Source: Domibacillus sp. PGB-M46 (GTDB lineage Bacteria; Bacillota; Bacilli; Bacillales; Domibacillaceae). From it: a stretch of 59,914 nucleotides of DNA. The notes under the pieces were generated by a model. The model did no database searches, was not told where the DNA came from, and saw only the letters and a list, made by a program, of their open reading frames with translations. The position numbers and the translations under genes were made by a program. The stretch covers positions 1 to 59,914 of the forward strand of contig NZ_JAKGCR010000025.1 of assembly GCF_022668875.1 (NCBI RefSeq), given 5' to 3'. Of this stretch, positions 9,756 through 19,436 are shown piece after piece; the stretch's first letter is position 1; every line of letters begins with the position of its first letter.

Positions 9756-9957
9756 TTCTGCGCGCATGTCAAATACCACTTAAAATATGTGCAACTTGCC
9801 GGCAAAAGTGACAGCATCCGCAGTATCCTGAATGAAAGTTCGTTCGCAACTATTTTTGTTCAATAGGATATGACTCAGCCCTTCAATAAAAAATCCGCTA
9901 TTCCATAAAGGAAAGCGGATTTTTAACTTAACGACGAGTTTGCTTCAGCTTTTCTAT

Positions 9958-10577
9958 TTAAACAGCCCTGTCGTTTTTCTTTTCAATGTGGTTCATAATG
10001 GTTTCTCCCTCAACGTCGATATTCGGCAAAATTTTATCCAGCCATTTTGGCAAATACCAAGCTGATTTCCCCATTAACGCCATAACGGCAGGCATAATGG
10101 TCATTCTCACAACAAACGCGTCAAAGAGAACACCAAACGCCAGGGCCCTTCCCATTACTTTAATCATCGCATCAGGCGTCATCATAAAGCCAATGAATAC
10201 CGCCATCATGATCAATCCTGCTGCTGTCGCGCATTCCATCTAGAACGGCTTTGAGGGAATCTCCTGTATGAACATACACTTCACGCATTTTGCTGACCAG
10301 GAAGATCTCGTAATCCATTGCCAGCCCGAATAAGATTCTGATCAAGATAACAGGCAGGAACGCTAAGATCGGGCCTGAAGCCGGAAAACCAAAGAGGTCA
10401 AGCAGGTTTCCATCCTGCACGATAAATACGACAACTCCAAGTGTAGCACCCAGGGAAAGCAGGAATCCTAATACGGTTTTTAATGGAATTAAAAGAGACC
10501 CAAATACCAGAACCAGGAGTACATAAGCAAGCCCTACGATGAGTAAGGCGAATACTGGAAGGGCATCATTTTTAAAA
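9958..10577 (-). pseudogene. MMPL (YdfJ-like) transporter remnant: truncated and frameshifted
   Basis: Only the C-terminal part of an RND/MMPL-type exporter remains. The first frame runs from about 10577 to 10245 and contains GLAMDYEIFLVSKMRE, the classic MMPL segment before a helix. The reading then has to change frame near 10235-10245 to continue with ATAAGLIMMAVFIGF and a further membrane helix to the stop at 9958. About 400 N-terminal residues expected for the family are absent upstream of 10577, with no start codon or ribosome site there. Both truncation and frameshift indicate a dead gene. Confidence 0.8.
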
Positions 10578-10758
10578 ACCGGGTATTTTCTTTGCTTTCT
10601 TTTGTATTCCTGTATATGATTCTTCCCATATAGTCCTTGATTTTAATAACTGCCATGAGGGCAGCACCGATTTCTTACATATTGGACAGAACAGAGAAAG
10701 AAATGGCACATTTTTCGGATTAATAGATTTTTATAACATATTAACGGGAGGAATAGGT

Positions 10759-11655
10759 TTGGGAAAACAAGATGTAAAAGGAAAGAAAGTGATCATTACC
10801 GGAGCAAACAGCGGAATAGGTTTTGAGGCTGCCAAAGTATTGACAGCACAAGGTGCCGACGTCATACTGGCGGTTCGAAACGAGGAAAAAGGAAAAGAAG
10901 CAGCACAAAATATTAAAAAGGATCATGAAGGTGCAAAGGTCTCGGTTATGACACTGGATTTGGCGGACCTTGCCAGCGTAAAAGCATTCGCTGATTTGTA
11001 CAGAGAGCGTTTTGGCCAGCTCGACATCCTGATTAATAATGCAGGCGTGATGGTCCCTCCCTACCAGAAGACGAAGGATGGATTCGAATTGCAGTTTGGC
11101 GGAAACCATTTGGGCCACTTTGCCCTCACCGGCCATTTGCTTCCGCTGCTAAAAGCGGCTCCTTTCGCCCGCGTGGTCACGCTGAGCAGCATTGCACATA
11201 GAAAAGCATCCATCGACTTTAGTAACTTGGACGGCTCTAAAGGCTACAAAGCAATGAAGTTTTACCGTCAAAGCAAGCTTGCGAACCTTTTGTTCGCAAA
11301 GGAATTCGACAACCGGCTGAAACAAGCTGGAATAAATGCAATGAGCGTGGCGTGCCATCCGGGGATTAGTGCGACGAACCTTTTCAAAGTCGGAGGGGAA
11401 CGCATGCAGCCAATCGTGAAATCCCTGCTCTACCGGTTTTTCCAGACACCGGAAATGGGGGCCTTGCCTACCATTTATGCTGCGGCCGAAGAAACATTGA
11501 AAGGCGGAGAATACATCGGCCCGGACGGAAGAGGAAACCACAAAGGATACCCTGCGATCGAAGTGCCTGCCAAAGGAGTGTATGATGAGAAAACAATGAA
11601 GAAACTATGGGATGTGTCCGAGGAATTAACAGGAGTCGTATTTGATTTCTCGTGA
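10759..11655 (+). CDS. Short-chain dehydrogenase/reductase (retinol dehydrogenase-like)
   Basis: 298 residues starting with TTG at 10759, 7 nt after GGGAGGAA. The NAD(P)-binding motif TGANSGIG is at 14-21, NNAG at 93-96 and the catalytic YxxxK is Y169/K173, with serine at 143-144. The length and the long C-terminal part place it with the retinol dehydrogenase/WW-oxidoreductase-like SDRs rather than with FabG. The substrate is unknown. It is transcribed alone. Confidence 0.85.
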   Translation: MGKQDVKGKKVIITGANSGIGFEAAKVLTAQGADVILAVRNEEKGKEAAQNIKKDHEGAKVSVMTLDLADLASVKAFADLYRERFGQLDILINNAGVMVPPYQKTKDGFELQFGGNHLGHFALTGHLLPLLKAAPFARVVTLSSIAHRKASIDFSNLDGSKGYKAMKFYRQSKLANLLFAKEFDNRLKQAGINAMSVACHPGISATNLFKVGGERMQPIVKSLLYRFFQTPEMGALPTIYAAAEETLKGGEYIGPDGRGNHKGYPAIEVPAKGVYDEKTMKKLWDVSEELTGVVFDFS

Positions 11656-11700
11656 ACTATCGGTAAAGAATAACAAAGCCTGGAATTCTACAAATGAAAG

Positions 11701-11740
11701 AATAAGCCCCATTCCCCGCTCAAGGAATCGGGCTTATTTG
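11701..11740 (+). terminator. Terminator after the SDR gene
   Basis: AATAAGCCC (11701-11709) pairs with GGGCTTATT (11730-11738). The stem continues with ATTCC/GGAAT after one mismatch. Confidence 0.7.
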
Positions 11741-11869
11741 TATGGATACAACATAATTTCAATTCTTTAGATCTGATCCGTTCAGTCCAATTTATTAGCG
11801 CCAGGTACTAAATCCAGGTATAATATAATAGAGATGAGATAACTTTACACGAATTGAGGTCCTTTATAT

Positions 11870-13444
11870 ATGTATGATTATAAAACGGAGTTAACGGCAC
11901 CGGAAAATTATAATATTACGCAGGAAATTGAGAAGCATGCTTCGGATAAACTGGCTCTCGTTTATCAAAATGAAGCTGGAGCTACTCAAACGATCACGTA
12001 TAACGAGCTGATTAAACAATCCAATAAGCTTGCGAATGGGTTAAACCATCTTGGTTTGGAAAAGGGAGACCGTGTTATGATCGTGACGACTCGCTTAATT
12101 GAGTCTTATGTGATTTATATGGCTTGTTTAAAAGCAGGACTTGTCATTATCCCTTCTTCTGAACTGCTGCGTGCCAAGGATATCGCTTACCGGCTGAACC
12201 ACTCTGAAGCCAAAGCGGTGATTTCTTATGCTGATTTTACAAATGAAATTGATGCCATTGAGGAAGAGCTTCCGTATCTTGAACGCAAAGTTTCTTTTGG
12301 AGGAACAAAGGCTGGGTGGGCAGATCTTCATAGCATCATGGATTCTTCTTCTGAGAACTTCGACAACCAAATCACGAAACGCGACGACCTTGCTTTTCTC
12401 GCTTACACTTCCGGCACAACCGGGAATCCAAAAGGTGTTGCTCATGCACATAGCTGGGGTTATGCCCATATTCGTATCGCTGCTGAAGAATGGCTTAATA
12501 TTAAAGAATCGGATACTGTATGGGCAACAGCTGCTCCAGGCTGGCAAAAATGGGTATGGTCCCCCTTCCTTTCGGTTTTAGGTTCAGGTGCAACCGGATT
12601 TGTTTATCAGGGAAGATTCACTCCTCAGAAATACTTAAAGCTGCTTCAAGATCAAAAGATCAACGTGCTGTGCTGTACGCCTACTGAGTACCGAATGATG
12701 GCCAAAACAGAAGGATTGAATCAATACGACCTTTCGAAATTGAGAAGTGCTGTTTCAGCCGGGGAAGCCCTTAATATGGAAGTGATCGATGTATTTAAAA
12801 ATACATTTAACATCCAAATAAGGGACGGCTATGGACAAACGGAAAGCACACTTTTAATCGGAACGCTGCAGGGTGCCGAACATAAAATAGGCTCAATGGG
12901 CAAACCGATCTTGAATGATACGATTGACATCGTTGATGAGGATGGTGTTCCCGTTCAAACAGGTGAGATTGGCAATATCGCCATTCGGAAAGAATTGCCG
13001 GCACTCTTTAAAATGTATTATAAAGACCCCGAAAAAACGGAAAGTTCCTATACAGGAGATTATTTCTTAACAGGGGACCGCGCCAGCAAAGATGAAGAAG
13101 GCTTCTACTGGTTCCAGGGAAGAAGTGATGATGTCATTATCAGCTCCGGTTATACAATCGGCCCCTTTGAAATTGAAGATGCTTTAATGAAACATCCTGC
13201 TGTACTGGAATGTGCGGCTGTTGCAAGCCCTGATGAAATTAGAGGGAATGTCGTGAAAGCTTTTATTGTCTTACAAAATGGAGTTGAAGGTTCCGCTGAA
13301 CTTGTAAAGGAACTGCAGAGCTTTGTTAAACAAATAACAGCACCTTATAAGTATCCAAGACTTATCGAGTTCGTTGATCACCTGCCGAAAACGGATTCCG
13401 GAAAAATCAAACGTGTTGATTTAAGAGACCGCGGGAATCAATGA
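11870..13444 (+). CDS. AMP-forming acyl-CoA synthetase (MbcS-like)
   Basis: 524 residues of the ANL superfamily. The P-loop YTSGTTGNPKG is at about 179-189, the GYGQTES motif near 320, TGDRA near 405 and the C-terminal catalytic lysine is in TDSGKIKR. The enzyme should adenylate a carboxylic acid and transfer it to CoA. Length and N terminus resemble the medium/branched-chain synthetase YtcI/MbcS of Bacillus, but the substrate is not certain. A TATAAT -10 box lies at 11819-11824. It is monocistronic with a terminator after it. Confidence 0.88.
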   Translation: MYDYKTELTAPENYNITQEIEKHASDKLALVYQNEAGATQTITYNELIKQSNKLANGLNHLGLEKGDRVMIVTTRLIESYVIYMACLKAGLVIIPSSELLRAKDIAYRLNHSEAKAVISYADFTNEIDAIEEELPYLERKVSFGGTKAGWADLHSIMDSSSENFDNQITKRDDLAFLAYTSGTTGNPKGVAHAHSWGYAHIRIAAEEWLNIKESDTVWATAAPGWQKWVWSPFLSVLGSGATGFVYQGRFTPQKYLKLLQDQKINVLCCTPTEYRMMAKTEGLNQYDLSKLRSAVSAGEALNMEVIDVFKNTFNIQIRDGYGQTESTLLIGTLQGAEHKIGSMGKPILNDTIDIVDEDGVPVQTGEIGNIAIRKELPALFKMYYKDPEKTESSYTGDYFLTGDRASKDEEGFYWFQGRSDDVIISSGYTIGPFEIEDALMKHPAVLECAAVASPDEIRGNVVKAFIVLQNGVEGSAELVKELQSFVKQITAPYKYPRLIEFVDHLPKTDSGKIKRVDLRDRGNQ

Positions 13445-13472
13445 TACCCCTGAACTCCCTCCTATTGAACAG

Positions 13473-13503
13473 CAGCCAAGTACAGACTTGGCTGTTTTTT
13501 TTA
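13473..13503 (+). terminator. Terminator after the acyl-CoA synthetase gene
   Basis: CAGCCAAGT (13473-13481) pairs with ACTTGGCTG (13486-13494), followed by nine T. Confidence 0.88.
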
Positions 13504-13689
13504 TGCCATCTTTGCAATAATGATTTTCAGTCTGCAGCAAATGGCTGTTTAGCATAATGAATTCAAGAAACCAGCAGGTATATCGGGGGCGGTTGACGTC
13601 GTTGTTAATATGAATAAAAACAGGATTTACTAAGTTCCTTTCCGAAGCCTTGTGCATAATTTGTTAAAAAAGACAAAGGAGAGAGACTA

Positions 13690-14136
13690 TTGGATTTTAA
13701 TAAAAATAACCTTCCTGACCTGTTTCAAGGTTCCGTCGGAGGTTTAATGAAATCGTTTGATTCTCTTTTTAATGAATCGATGAAGTATGTTGGCTATTAT
13801 TTCAGCCAGCCAATTTCTGATTTAACCTGCTATGAAACGGGCTCAAATATGGTCATTGAGGCAGCATTAAAGAACTGCAGGAAAGATCAGATACAAATCT
13901 ATATGCTAAGAAACGGCCAGGTAAAAATTAGTGTAGAAAACATTTCTTCTACCACAGCCCAAAATGATAAAGATGAAATCATTTTTCAAAATCAATGCGT
14001 ACAGAAAGTCGAAAGAATCGTAACACTGCCCTGCTCGCCTGGAACGGACAAAGTAAAAGCAACATTTAAGGATGGACTGCTGAGAGTCATTATCCCAAAA
14101 AGAGAACAAGCGGAAACCATCATTGAGATTGACTAA
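13690..14136 (+). CDS. Hsp20/alpha-crystallin-like protein
   Basis: 148 residues starting with TTG at 13690, 6 nt after AAAGGAGAG. The C-terminal two thirds read as an alpha-crystallin beta-sandwich, ending in the characteristic KATFKDGLLRVIIPK signature (about 122-136). The N-terminal part is divergent. Small heat-shock proteins hold unfolding clients. In spore formers several relatives (CotM, GerT) are spore-coat associated, so a sporulation role is possible. It stands alone. Confidence 0.75.
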   Translation: MDFNKNNLPDLFQGSVGGLMKSFDSLFNESMKYVGYYFSQPISDLTCYETGSNMVIEAALKNCRKDQIQIYMLRNGQVKISVENISSTTAQNDKDEIIFQNQCVQKVERIVTLPCSPGTDKVKATFKDGLLRVIIPKREQAETIIEID

Positions 14137-14287
14137 CCCCCTTTTTTCTTATCGGAAGATATATTGGCTAAGGGGGAAAGCAGGCTGACTAACAGCACTT
14201 GCCTTGATGTTTTATAAATTTTTTCTATTCGGCTCAGCCTGCTCACTCCCTTTCCTCACCCTTTTCCCCTGATTTAAGAATAAAAGA

Positions 14288-14312
14288 AAAAAGAACCATG
14301 ATCTGGTTCTTT
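14288..14312 (-). terminator. Terminator of the LacI-family gene
   Basis: AAAGAACC/GGTTCTTT stem (14290-14297 with 14305-14312). Read on the minus strand it is followed by a T run, 17 bp after the lacI-type stop. Confidence 0.8.
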
Positions 14313-14328
14313 AGAAAAAGGTAAAATA

Positions 14329-15333
14329 TTAACTCTCTTTTTTCTTTGCTGTAGAGTTTCGCACCACCAATTTAGGAGACAGGATGACGCGCTGTTTGGA
14401 TTCCTTCTTTTTCTCAATTTCTTCAATAAGCAGCTCCACTACTTTTTTTCCCATCTCATCGATCGGCTGGGCAATCGTTGTTAAAGGCGGCTCACAGATA
14501 GTGGACAGAATGGTATTATCAAATCCGACAATCGATAGCTCATTTGGAACTTGTATATTCCGCCCGCGTGCTCCCTGCAGTGCCCCGATTGCCAATGCTT
14601 CCGTAGAAGCAAAAACGGCTGTTGGCGGACTCTGTTTTTTTAATAGGCTCAACATCGCCTCTTTTCCTTCATCAATGGAAATATTGTTATGTATAACGAA
14701 GCTTTCATCATACGGTAAACCGTGTTCTTCAAGCGCATTTCTAAAGCCTTGAACCCTTGATCGGACGACTGAATAGGTGGCGTCCTCTGTGATCATGGCA
14801 ATCTTTTCGTGTCCAAGGTTAATTAAATGTTTTGTGGCTTCATAACCGCCTAAATAATCATCCACCAGCACCGTATCTACTGCAAGAGAAGGAACGTCTC
14901 TTGAAAGCAAGGCCATCGGAAGATTCGTTTTCATCAGCTCTTTGATAGACTTCTCTTTTTTCAGTCCTGTTGCGACAATGATTCCATCTGTGTACTTTTG
15001 CTTGAGAATCGAAATGTATTCCAATTCATTTTTAATGTCATTGTCTGTGCTGCAAATCATCAGACTGTAACCATGCCGCTTAAGATGGTTTTCAATGCTG
15101 CGCGCTATTTCTGCCATAAACGGGTTAGCAATGCTCGGTATTAAAAGCCCAACCGTTTGAATGCGCTTTTTTACGGATGCTGTAACACTGGGCTGATAAT
15201 TTAATTCCTGCATCGTTTCCTGCACTTTTTTTCTTGTTTTGTCTGCCAGGTTCCCAGTATTATTAAGCACTTTAGATACAGTAGAAATGGACACGCCTGC
15301 TTTTTTAGCTACATCATAGATGGTAGGTTTCAT
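14329..15333 (-). CDS. LacI/GalR-family transcriptional regulator
   Basis: 334 residues. The N-terminal LacI helix-turn-helix TIYDVAKKAGVSISTVSKVL is followed by a hinge near residues 45-60 and a sugar-binding-protein-like effector domain to about residue 325. It lies near a set of polyol/sugar genes (17748-21371). Palindromes with a GGAAAG half-site, typical in form for LacI operators, occur upstream of that set. Control of those genes is therefore a reasonable inference but is not shown. It is transcribed alone. Confidence 0.9.
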   Translation of the reverse strand: MKPTIYDVAKKAGVSISTVSKVLNNTGNLADKTRKKVQETMQELNYQPSVTASVKKRIQTVGLLIPSIANPFMAEIARSIENHLKRHGYSLMICSTDNDIKNELEYISILKQKYTDGIIVATGLKKEKSIKELMKTNLPMALLSRDVPSLAVDTVLVDDYLGGYEATKHLINLGHEKIAMITEDATYSVVRSRVQGFRNALEEHGLPYDESFVIHNNISIDEGKEAMLSLLKKQSPPTAVFASTEALAIGALQGARGRNIQVPNELSIVGFDNTILSTICEPPLTTIAQPIDEMGKKVVELLIEEIEKKKESKQRVILSPKLVVRNSTAKKKES

Positions 15334-15621
15334 CGTTCCCTTTCCCCTCTTTTCTTTCTCACTACTTTACTATCTATTTTAACCCATTTTGACTGGAATT
15401 AAAGAAGAGGCTGTCGTTGAGAAAGCGATTTATAATTGAAGGCTTTAACGGGAATGCCTCGCTTTTTTTCCTGCTTTCTTTCAGAAAAGCTCGCTCTGTT
15501 AAGCTTTAATGTTGTTGCTTCATCCAGAGTTGACTGCAATAAAAAGAAGAGCAGCTGGTGAAAGCCACTCTCCTTTTATATCCATTTTAAGTTTAAAACT
15601 TCTTGATAGATTTATTCATTA

Positions 15622-17292
15622 TTATTGAGCAGCCGCCGCAACTGGAGTTACTTCCTTAATACGTCCCTCTTGCTTGTATTCAAATGGGCTAGGCAATGTT
15701 TTGACATAGTCGACTGTTGCTTGGATATCCTCCGGTCCTACTTCCATACCGCGGGAAAGAGCTGCGATGCCATACTTTGTATTACCAAACATATAATTGT
15801 TTACGACCACGGTATATTCTCTTGTTTTATCAATGTTGCTTCCATCAGGGAGGGTAATATCCACAACTTTTGCTGTGTTTGTTTGAGCATCCACTGTATA
15901 CGTATAGTTGAATCCAGCAACATGGAAGTCATATCCTGCAGGAGAGAGCTGGTTATTTAATATCGTTTCTAAATCAGCACCTGTTACAGTTATTTTATTT
16001 AACACGTTGCCAAATGGCTGAATAGAGAACAAATCACCAAATGTTACTTCCCCGGCGTCAAGCTGCGCCCGCACTCCACCGCCGTTCATAAGGGCAAAGT
16101 CTGCATCCATATTTGCCTTCATTCCGTCGGCAATCAAATTCCCCAGCGGCAGGTCACGATAATCCCCAGTATAAGCTTTAGCGGTAGACAGCGTGGTTAA
16201 AGAATGCCCAACCACCTCCGCTTTTATAGGTTCCACTAAATCCTTGTACTTATTGATAATGGTTGAAACTTCCGCATCTGGTGTGTAATCTTTTTGATAC
16301 ACGGTCACGATTTCGGCTTGCTTGTTCACGACATCCCCCGAAATTGAATCAAGTTCAAGGTCTACATCGGAAAATGCCGAACCATATGAATATGATTGTA
16401 CGATTAACTTGCTGTCGACTACTTTATTGACTTTTGCATGGTTATGGGCAGAAAAGATTACATCTATTTCATCGTTCACATTCTCAGCGATTTTGGACGC
16501 ATCAAATGTATCACCGTTGCCCGTTTGGGTTGTCGGATTATGAGCGAGTACCACAATGGCCTCTACGCCTTTTTTCTTCAATTTCTCCGCATACTTGTTA
16601 ATGGCTTCAGCTTCATCCGTGATTTTAAGGGTTTCATTCCCTTTGCTTACGATAATATTAGGTGTTTCCTGGGTTACGACCCCGATGAACCCAATTTTCT
16701 TACCGCCTGCTTTTTTAACGACATAAGGCTTTGTGATTAATTCTCCCGTTGCCGTATCAAACGCATTAGCCGCCACGACCGGGAAATTCATTCCGTCGTA
16801 TCCAGGAACCCCCTTTGGATGGTCCCCACCCCCAATCATACGACGCAATTCTTCGATCCCTTCATCAAATTCATGGTTTCCAAGTGTTCCTACGTCAAAC
16901 CCCATGGATTCCATCACTTCAACAGTTGGCTCATCTTGGAAAGCTGCTGAAACAAGCGGGCTTCCACCAATCATATCACCAGTATGTACTAAAAAAGTAT
17001 TTGGATTTGCCGCTTCTCTCTGTCTCATCGCTGCAGCCGTGTATTCCATACTTCCGGCAGGCACATTCTCGCCATCTAATTTTAGTTTTGTCACGGTATC
17101 GATTTGCCCATGCAGGTCATTTAACCCCAGCAATTGCACCTTGACTGTACTTGCATTCTGGTTTTGCTTATTCTGTTTTTCTTTATTGTCTGAAGCAAAA
17201 GCTTGGGATGAAACAGCAGTAGAGGATAAAACCGTTACCACTAATGATGCTCGTAGGAATTTCTTTACAGAATCTTTCTTTCTTCTTTTCAT
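15622..17292 (-). CDS. Secreted bifunctional 5'-nucleotidase / 2',3'-cyclic phosphodiesterase
   Basis: 556 residues. A basic signal peptide (about 1-34, ending SQAFA-SD) predicts export. The calcineurin-like metallophosphatase domain follows, with LNDLHGQ (metal-binding D and H), TGD, GNHEFDEG and AHNHAKV motifs. The C-terminal 5'-nucleotidase domain (about 350-540) contains NGGGVRAQLDAG. It should hydrolyse extracellular nucleotides to supply phosphate and nucleosides. No cell-wall anchor is visible, so it is probably released. The ribosome site is GGGAG, 9-10 nt before the ATG. Confidence 0.9.
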   Translation of the reverse strand: MKRRKKDSVKKFLRASLVVTVLSSTAVSSQAFASDNKEKQNKQNQNASTVKVQLLGLNDLHGQIDTVTKLKLDGENVPAGSMEYTAAAMRQREAANPNTFLVHTGDMIGGSPLVSAAFQDEPTVEVMESMGFDVGTLGNHEFDEGIEELRRMIGGGDHPKGVPGYDGMNFPVVAANAFDTATGELITKPYVVKKAGGKKIGFIGVVTQETPNIIVSKGNETLKITDEAEAINKYAEKLKKKGVEAIVVLAHNPTTQTGNGDTFDASKIAENVNDEIDVIFSAHNHAKVNKVVDSKLIVQSYSYGSAFSDVDLELDSISGDVVNKQAEIVTVYQKDYTPDAEVSTIINKYKDLVEPIKAEVVGHSLTTLSTAKAYTGDYRDLPLGNLIADGMKANMDADFALMNGGGVRAQLDAGEVTFGDLFSIQPFGNVLNKITVTGADLETILNNQLSPAGYDFHVAGFNYTYTVDAQTNTAKVVDITLPDGSNIDKTREYTVVVNNYMFGNTKYGIAALSRGMEVGPEDIQATVDYVKTLPSPFEYKQEGRIKEVTPVAAAAQ

Positions 17293-17459
17293 ATAGATTC
17301 ACTCTCCCGGCGAAGTGTTCATTTCATAGTTTTAACCAAAATGAGCATATCAGATGAAAGGAGGTTTTTTGTTAAGATTATGTAAGGCTTATGTTAAAAT
17401 TTTAAATTCGTATCAGTTTCCAGACGATCAACTAAATGGCTGTATTAACTTTTATTGTT

Positions 17460-17516
17460 GTTACGATGCAAAATGACAGGACTTCGTTTAAAAGCCCCGT
17501 CATTTTGCATCGTAAC
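17460..17516. repeat. Perfect 18-bp inverted repeat with 21-nt loop
   Basis: GTTACGATGCAAAATGAC (17460-17477) is exactly complementary to 17499-17516. There is no T run on either side, so it is not a standard terminator. It lies between the divergent nucleotidase start and the 3' end of the sugar porter. Confidence 0.8.
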
Positions 17517-17747
17517 CATCACCACCTTCACAATTTGGACTTTCAGTAGAACCGAAAATAGGAAGCGCTCACCTTTTTGCTGGATGGCTGTGACACATCT
17601 CTTGTTTAAAAAGTGTATAAAGAAATGGGTTCAACCCTACATTCATTTTAAGGAAAGCGCTCCATATAAGAAGTGCATTTTGACCATTTGAACGCCCATA
17701 GCCGTCTCACTTTGCACCTTAAACTATTTTTCATCAGCTTGCTGCAC
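17517..17747. promoter_or_regulatory. Intergenic with two GGAAAGCGCT-like sites
   Basis: GGAAGCGCTC (17561-17570) and GGAAAGCGCTCC (17652-17663) resemble LacI-family or cre half-palindromes. They lie downstream of the sugar porter on its strand and upstream of nothing obvious on the + strand, so their role is unclear. Confidence 0.3.
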
Positions 17748-19175
17748 TTATGAACCAACTTTTTTCGGGCGCAAATCGGCAATCTTTTCAGCTTGTGCTG
17801 GCTTCCAATGTGTTTCAATCTCTTCTAGTGTTTTTCCTTTCGTTTCTGGAACCCATTTCCATACAAAAATGAAAGCAAGCACACACATCAGTCCATAGAA
17901 GCTATACGTCATACCAGCGCTTATTTCCAACAACGAAGGAAATGTAGCAGATATCAGTAAATTTGAGCTCCAATTGGCTGCTACTGTTATTGCCATCACC
18001 TGGCCTCTTATTTTATTCGGGAAAATTTCAGAAGCCAGGACCCACGTAAGCGGACCCCATGATAAATTGTAAAAAGCGGCGTAAAGCAAAATCAGTACCA
18101 ATGCTCCGACTCCCATCGAATCGGCAAACGATAAAGCAGCTACGCCAAACATGCCAACCGTCATCCCAAGCGAGCCAAGAAGCAGCAAGCGCTTTCTTCC
18201 CCATTTATCAACGGCTATGAGAGCCAGGAAAACAAAAATGAAGTTGACGACTCCCAGAAGAACCGTTTGAAGCATGGAAGTATCTGCACTCGCTCCCATA
18301 TCAGCAAATATACGGGGTGCATAGTACAAAATGACATTGATCCCGACAAACTGCTGGAACGCCGCTATTAAAATTCCGACGATGACAACCAGCTTCCCGT
18401 ATGAAAAAACATGTCCTTTCTGCGTATCCATCGTTTGTTTGACTTCATAATAAATTTCTTTTGCAATTTCTTTTGATCCATTTATTTTCTCTAAAATGTT
18501 TAAGGCTTCTTCGTCCCTATTTTTTGAGATTAGATAACGTGGTGTTTCGGGCACTAAAAACAGGAGGAAAAAGAATAAAAGTGCTGGAATGGCCTCAGAG
18601 GCAAACATGTATCTCCAGCCTAAATCATTGATCCAGCTGATGCTTTGCCCGGCCGCTATTCTCCAGTTCACAAAATACACCAGCAGCGTACCGAAAATGA
18701 TTGCTAGATTATTTAGGGTTACCAGCCTTCCTCTAATGTTTGCGGGAGATGTTTCACTAATATATAACGGTCCTAATCCGGAGGCTAAACCAACACCTAT
18801 TCCTCCAATAATTCTGTACACGTTAAACATAACGAAAAGACCGACCGTTGGTTCCCCTTTTTCAAAAAAGAGAAACTCAGGATAACTAGAAAGCACTGCT
18901 GAAATAAAAAACAAAACAGCGGCAATGATCAATGAATTTCTGCGCCCTATTCGATTGGCGACAACTCCACTAATCAGTCCACCCACAATACATCCAATCA
19001 AAGCGCTTGATACCGTCAGTCCATGAAACATGGTGTTTAACCCAAGTTTCTCTATAAAGTAAACTTGCAGTGATTGTTCCGCACCTGAGATTACTGCTGT
19101 ATCGTATCCGAACAATAAACCCCCTAATGCAGTAATGGCCGTTAAGTAAATGATGTATTTCATGTTTGGTTTCAT
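17748..19175 (-). CDS. Sugar/inositol MFS porter (SP family, IolT-like)
   Basis: 475 residues, 12 predicted membrane helices. Sugar-porter signatures include GGLLFGYDTAVISGAE in helix 1, a GRR motif after helix 2 (RIGRRNS) and PETPRYL after helix 6, with PETKGKTLEEIE at the C terminus. The size and helix-1 motif match inositol/xylose:H+ symporters such as IolT. The company of an isomerase and an inositol-dehydrogenase-like gene upstream on the same strand points to uptake of a polyol or inositol derivative. A cre-like site lies just upstream. Confidence 0.88.
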   Translation of the reverse strand: MKPNMKYIIYLTAITALGGLLFGYDTAVISGAEQSLQVYFIEKLGLNTMFHGLTVSSALIGCIVGGLISGVVANRIGRRNSLIIAAVLFFISAVLSSYPEFLFFEKGEPTVGLFVMFNVYRIIGGIGVGLASGLGPLYISETSPANIRGRLVTLNNLAIIFGTLLVYFVNWRIAAGQSISWINDLGWRYMFASEAIPALLFFFLLFLVPETPRYLISKNRDEEALNILEKINGSKEIAKEIYYEVKQTMDTQKGHVFSYGKLVVIVGILIAAFQQFVGINVILYYAPRIFADMGASADTSMLQTVLLGVVNFIFVFLALIAVDKWGRKRLLLLGSLGMTVGMFGVAALSFADSMGVGALVLILLYAAFYNLSWGPLTWVLASEIFPNKIRGQVMAITVAANWSSNLLISATFPSLLEISAGMTYSFYGLMCVLAFIFVWKWVPETKGKTLEEIETHWKPAQAEKIADLRPKKVGS

Positions 19176-19337
19176 TGTTCAACCTCACTCTCATCATAAA
19201 TTTGATAGAGAAAATTCCAAGAAATATTTTTCTGATTACTGGAATAATAGCATTTCAATGATCAAATGACCTGGTGCTTAGACTCACACCTTAAACTTTA
19301 ATCGCCCCCTTTAAAATGATCTTTTCCATTGGGGCAT

Positions 19338-19351
19338 TGAAAACGATTTTC
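19338..19351. promoter_or_regulatory. cre-like site TGAAAACGATTTTC (extended)
   Basis: TTGAAAACGATTTTC around 19338-19351 closely follows the catabolite-responsive element pattern TGNAANCGNNNNCA, with one or two departures at the right end. It lies between the isomerase gene and the porter, where CcpA or the nearby LacI protein could repress the porter promoter. Confidence 0.45.
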
Positions 19352-19436
19352 TTGTCTGGATTCATGGAATATTGCCATGAATCCAGACAAGTTTGTTCAA
19401 ACAGCTTGTTTAAAATAAAGATATAAAGAGTCATTT

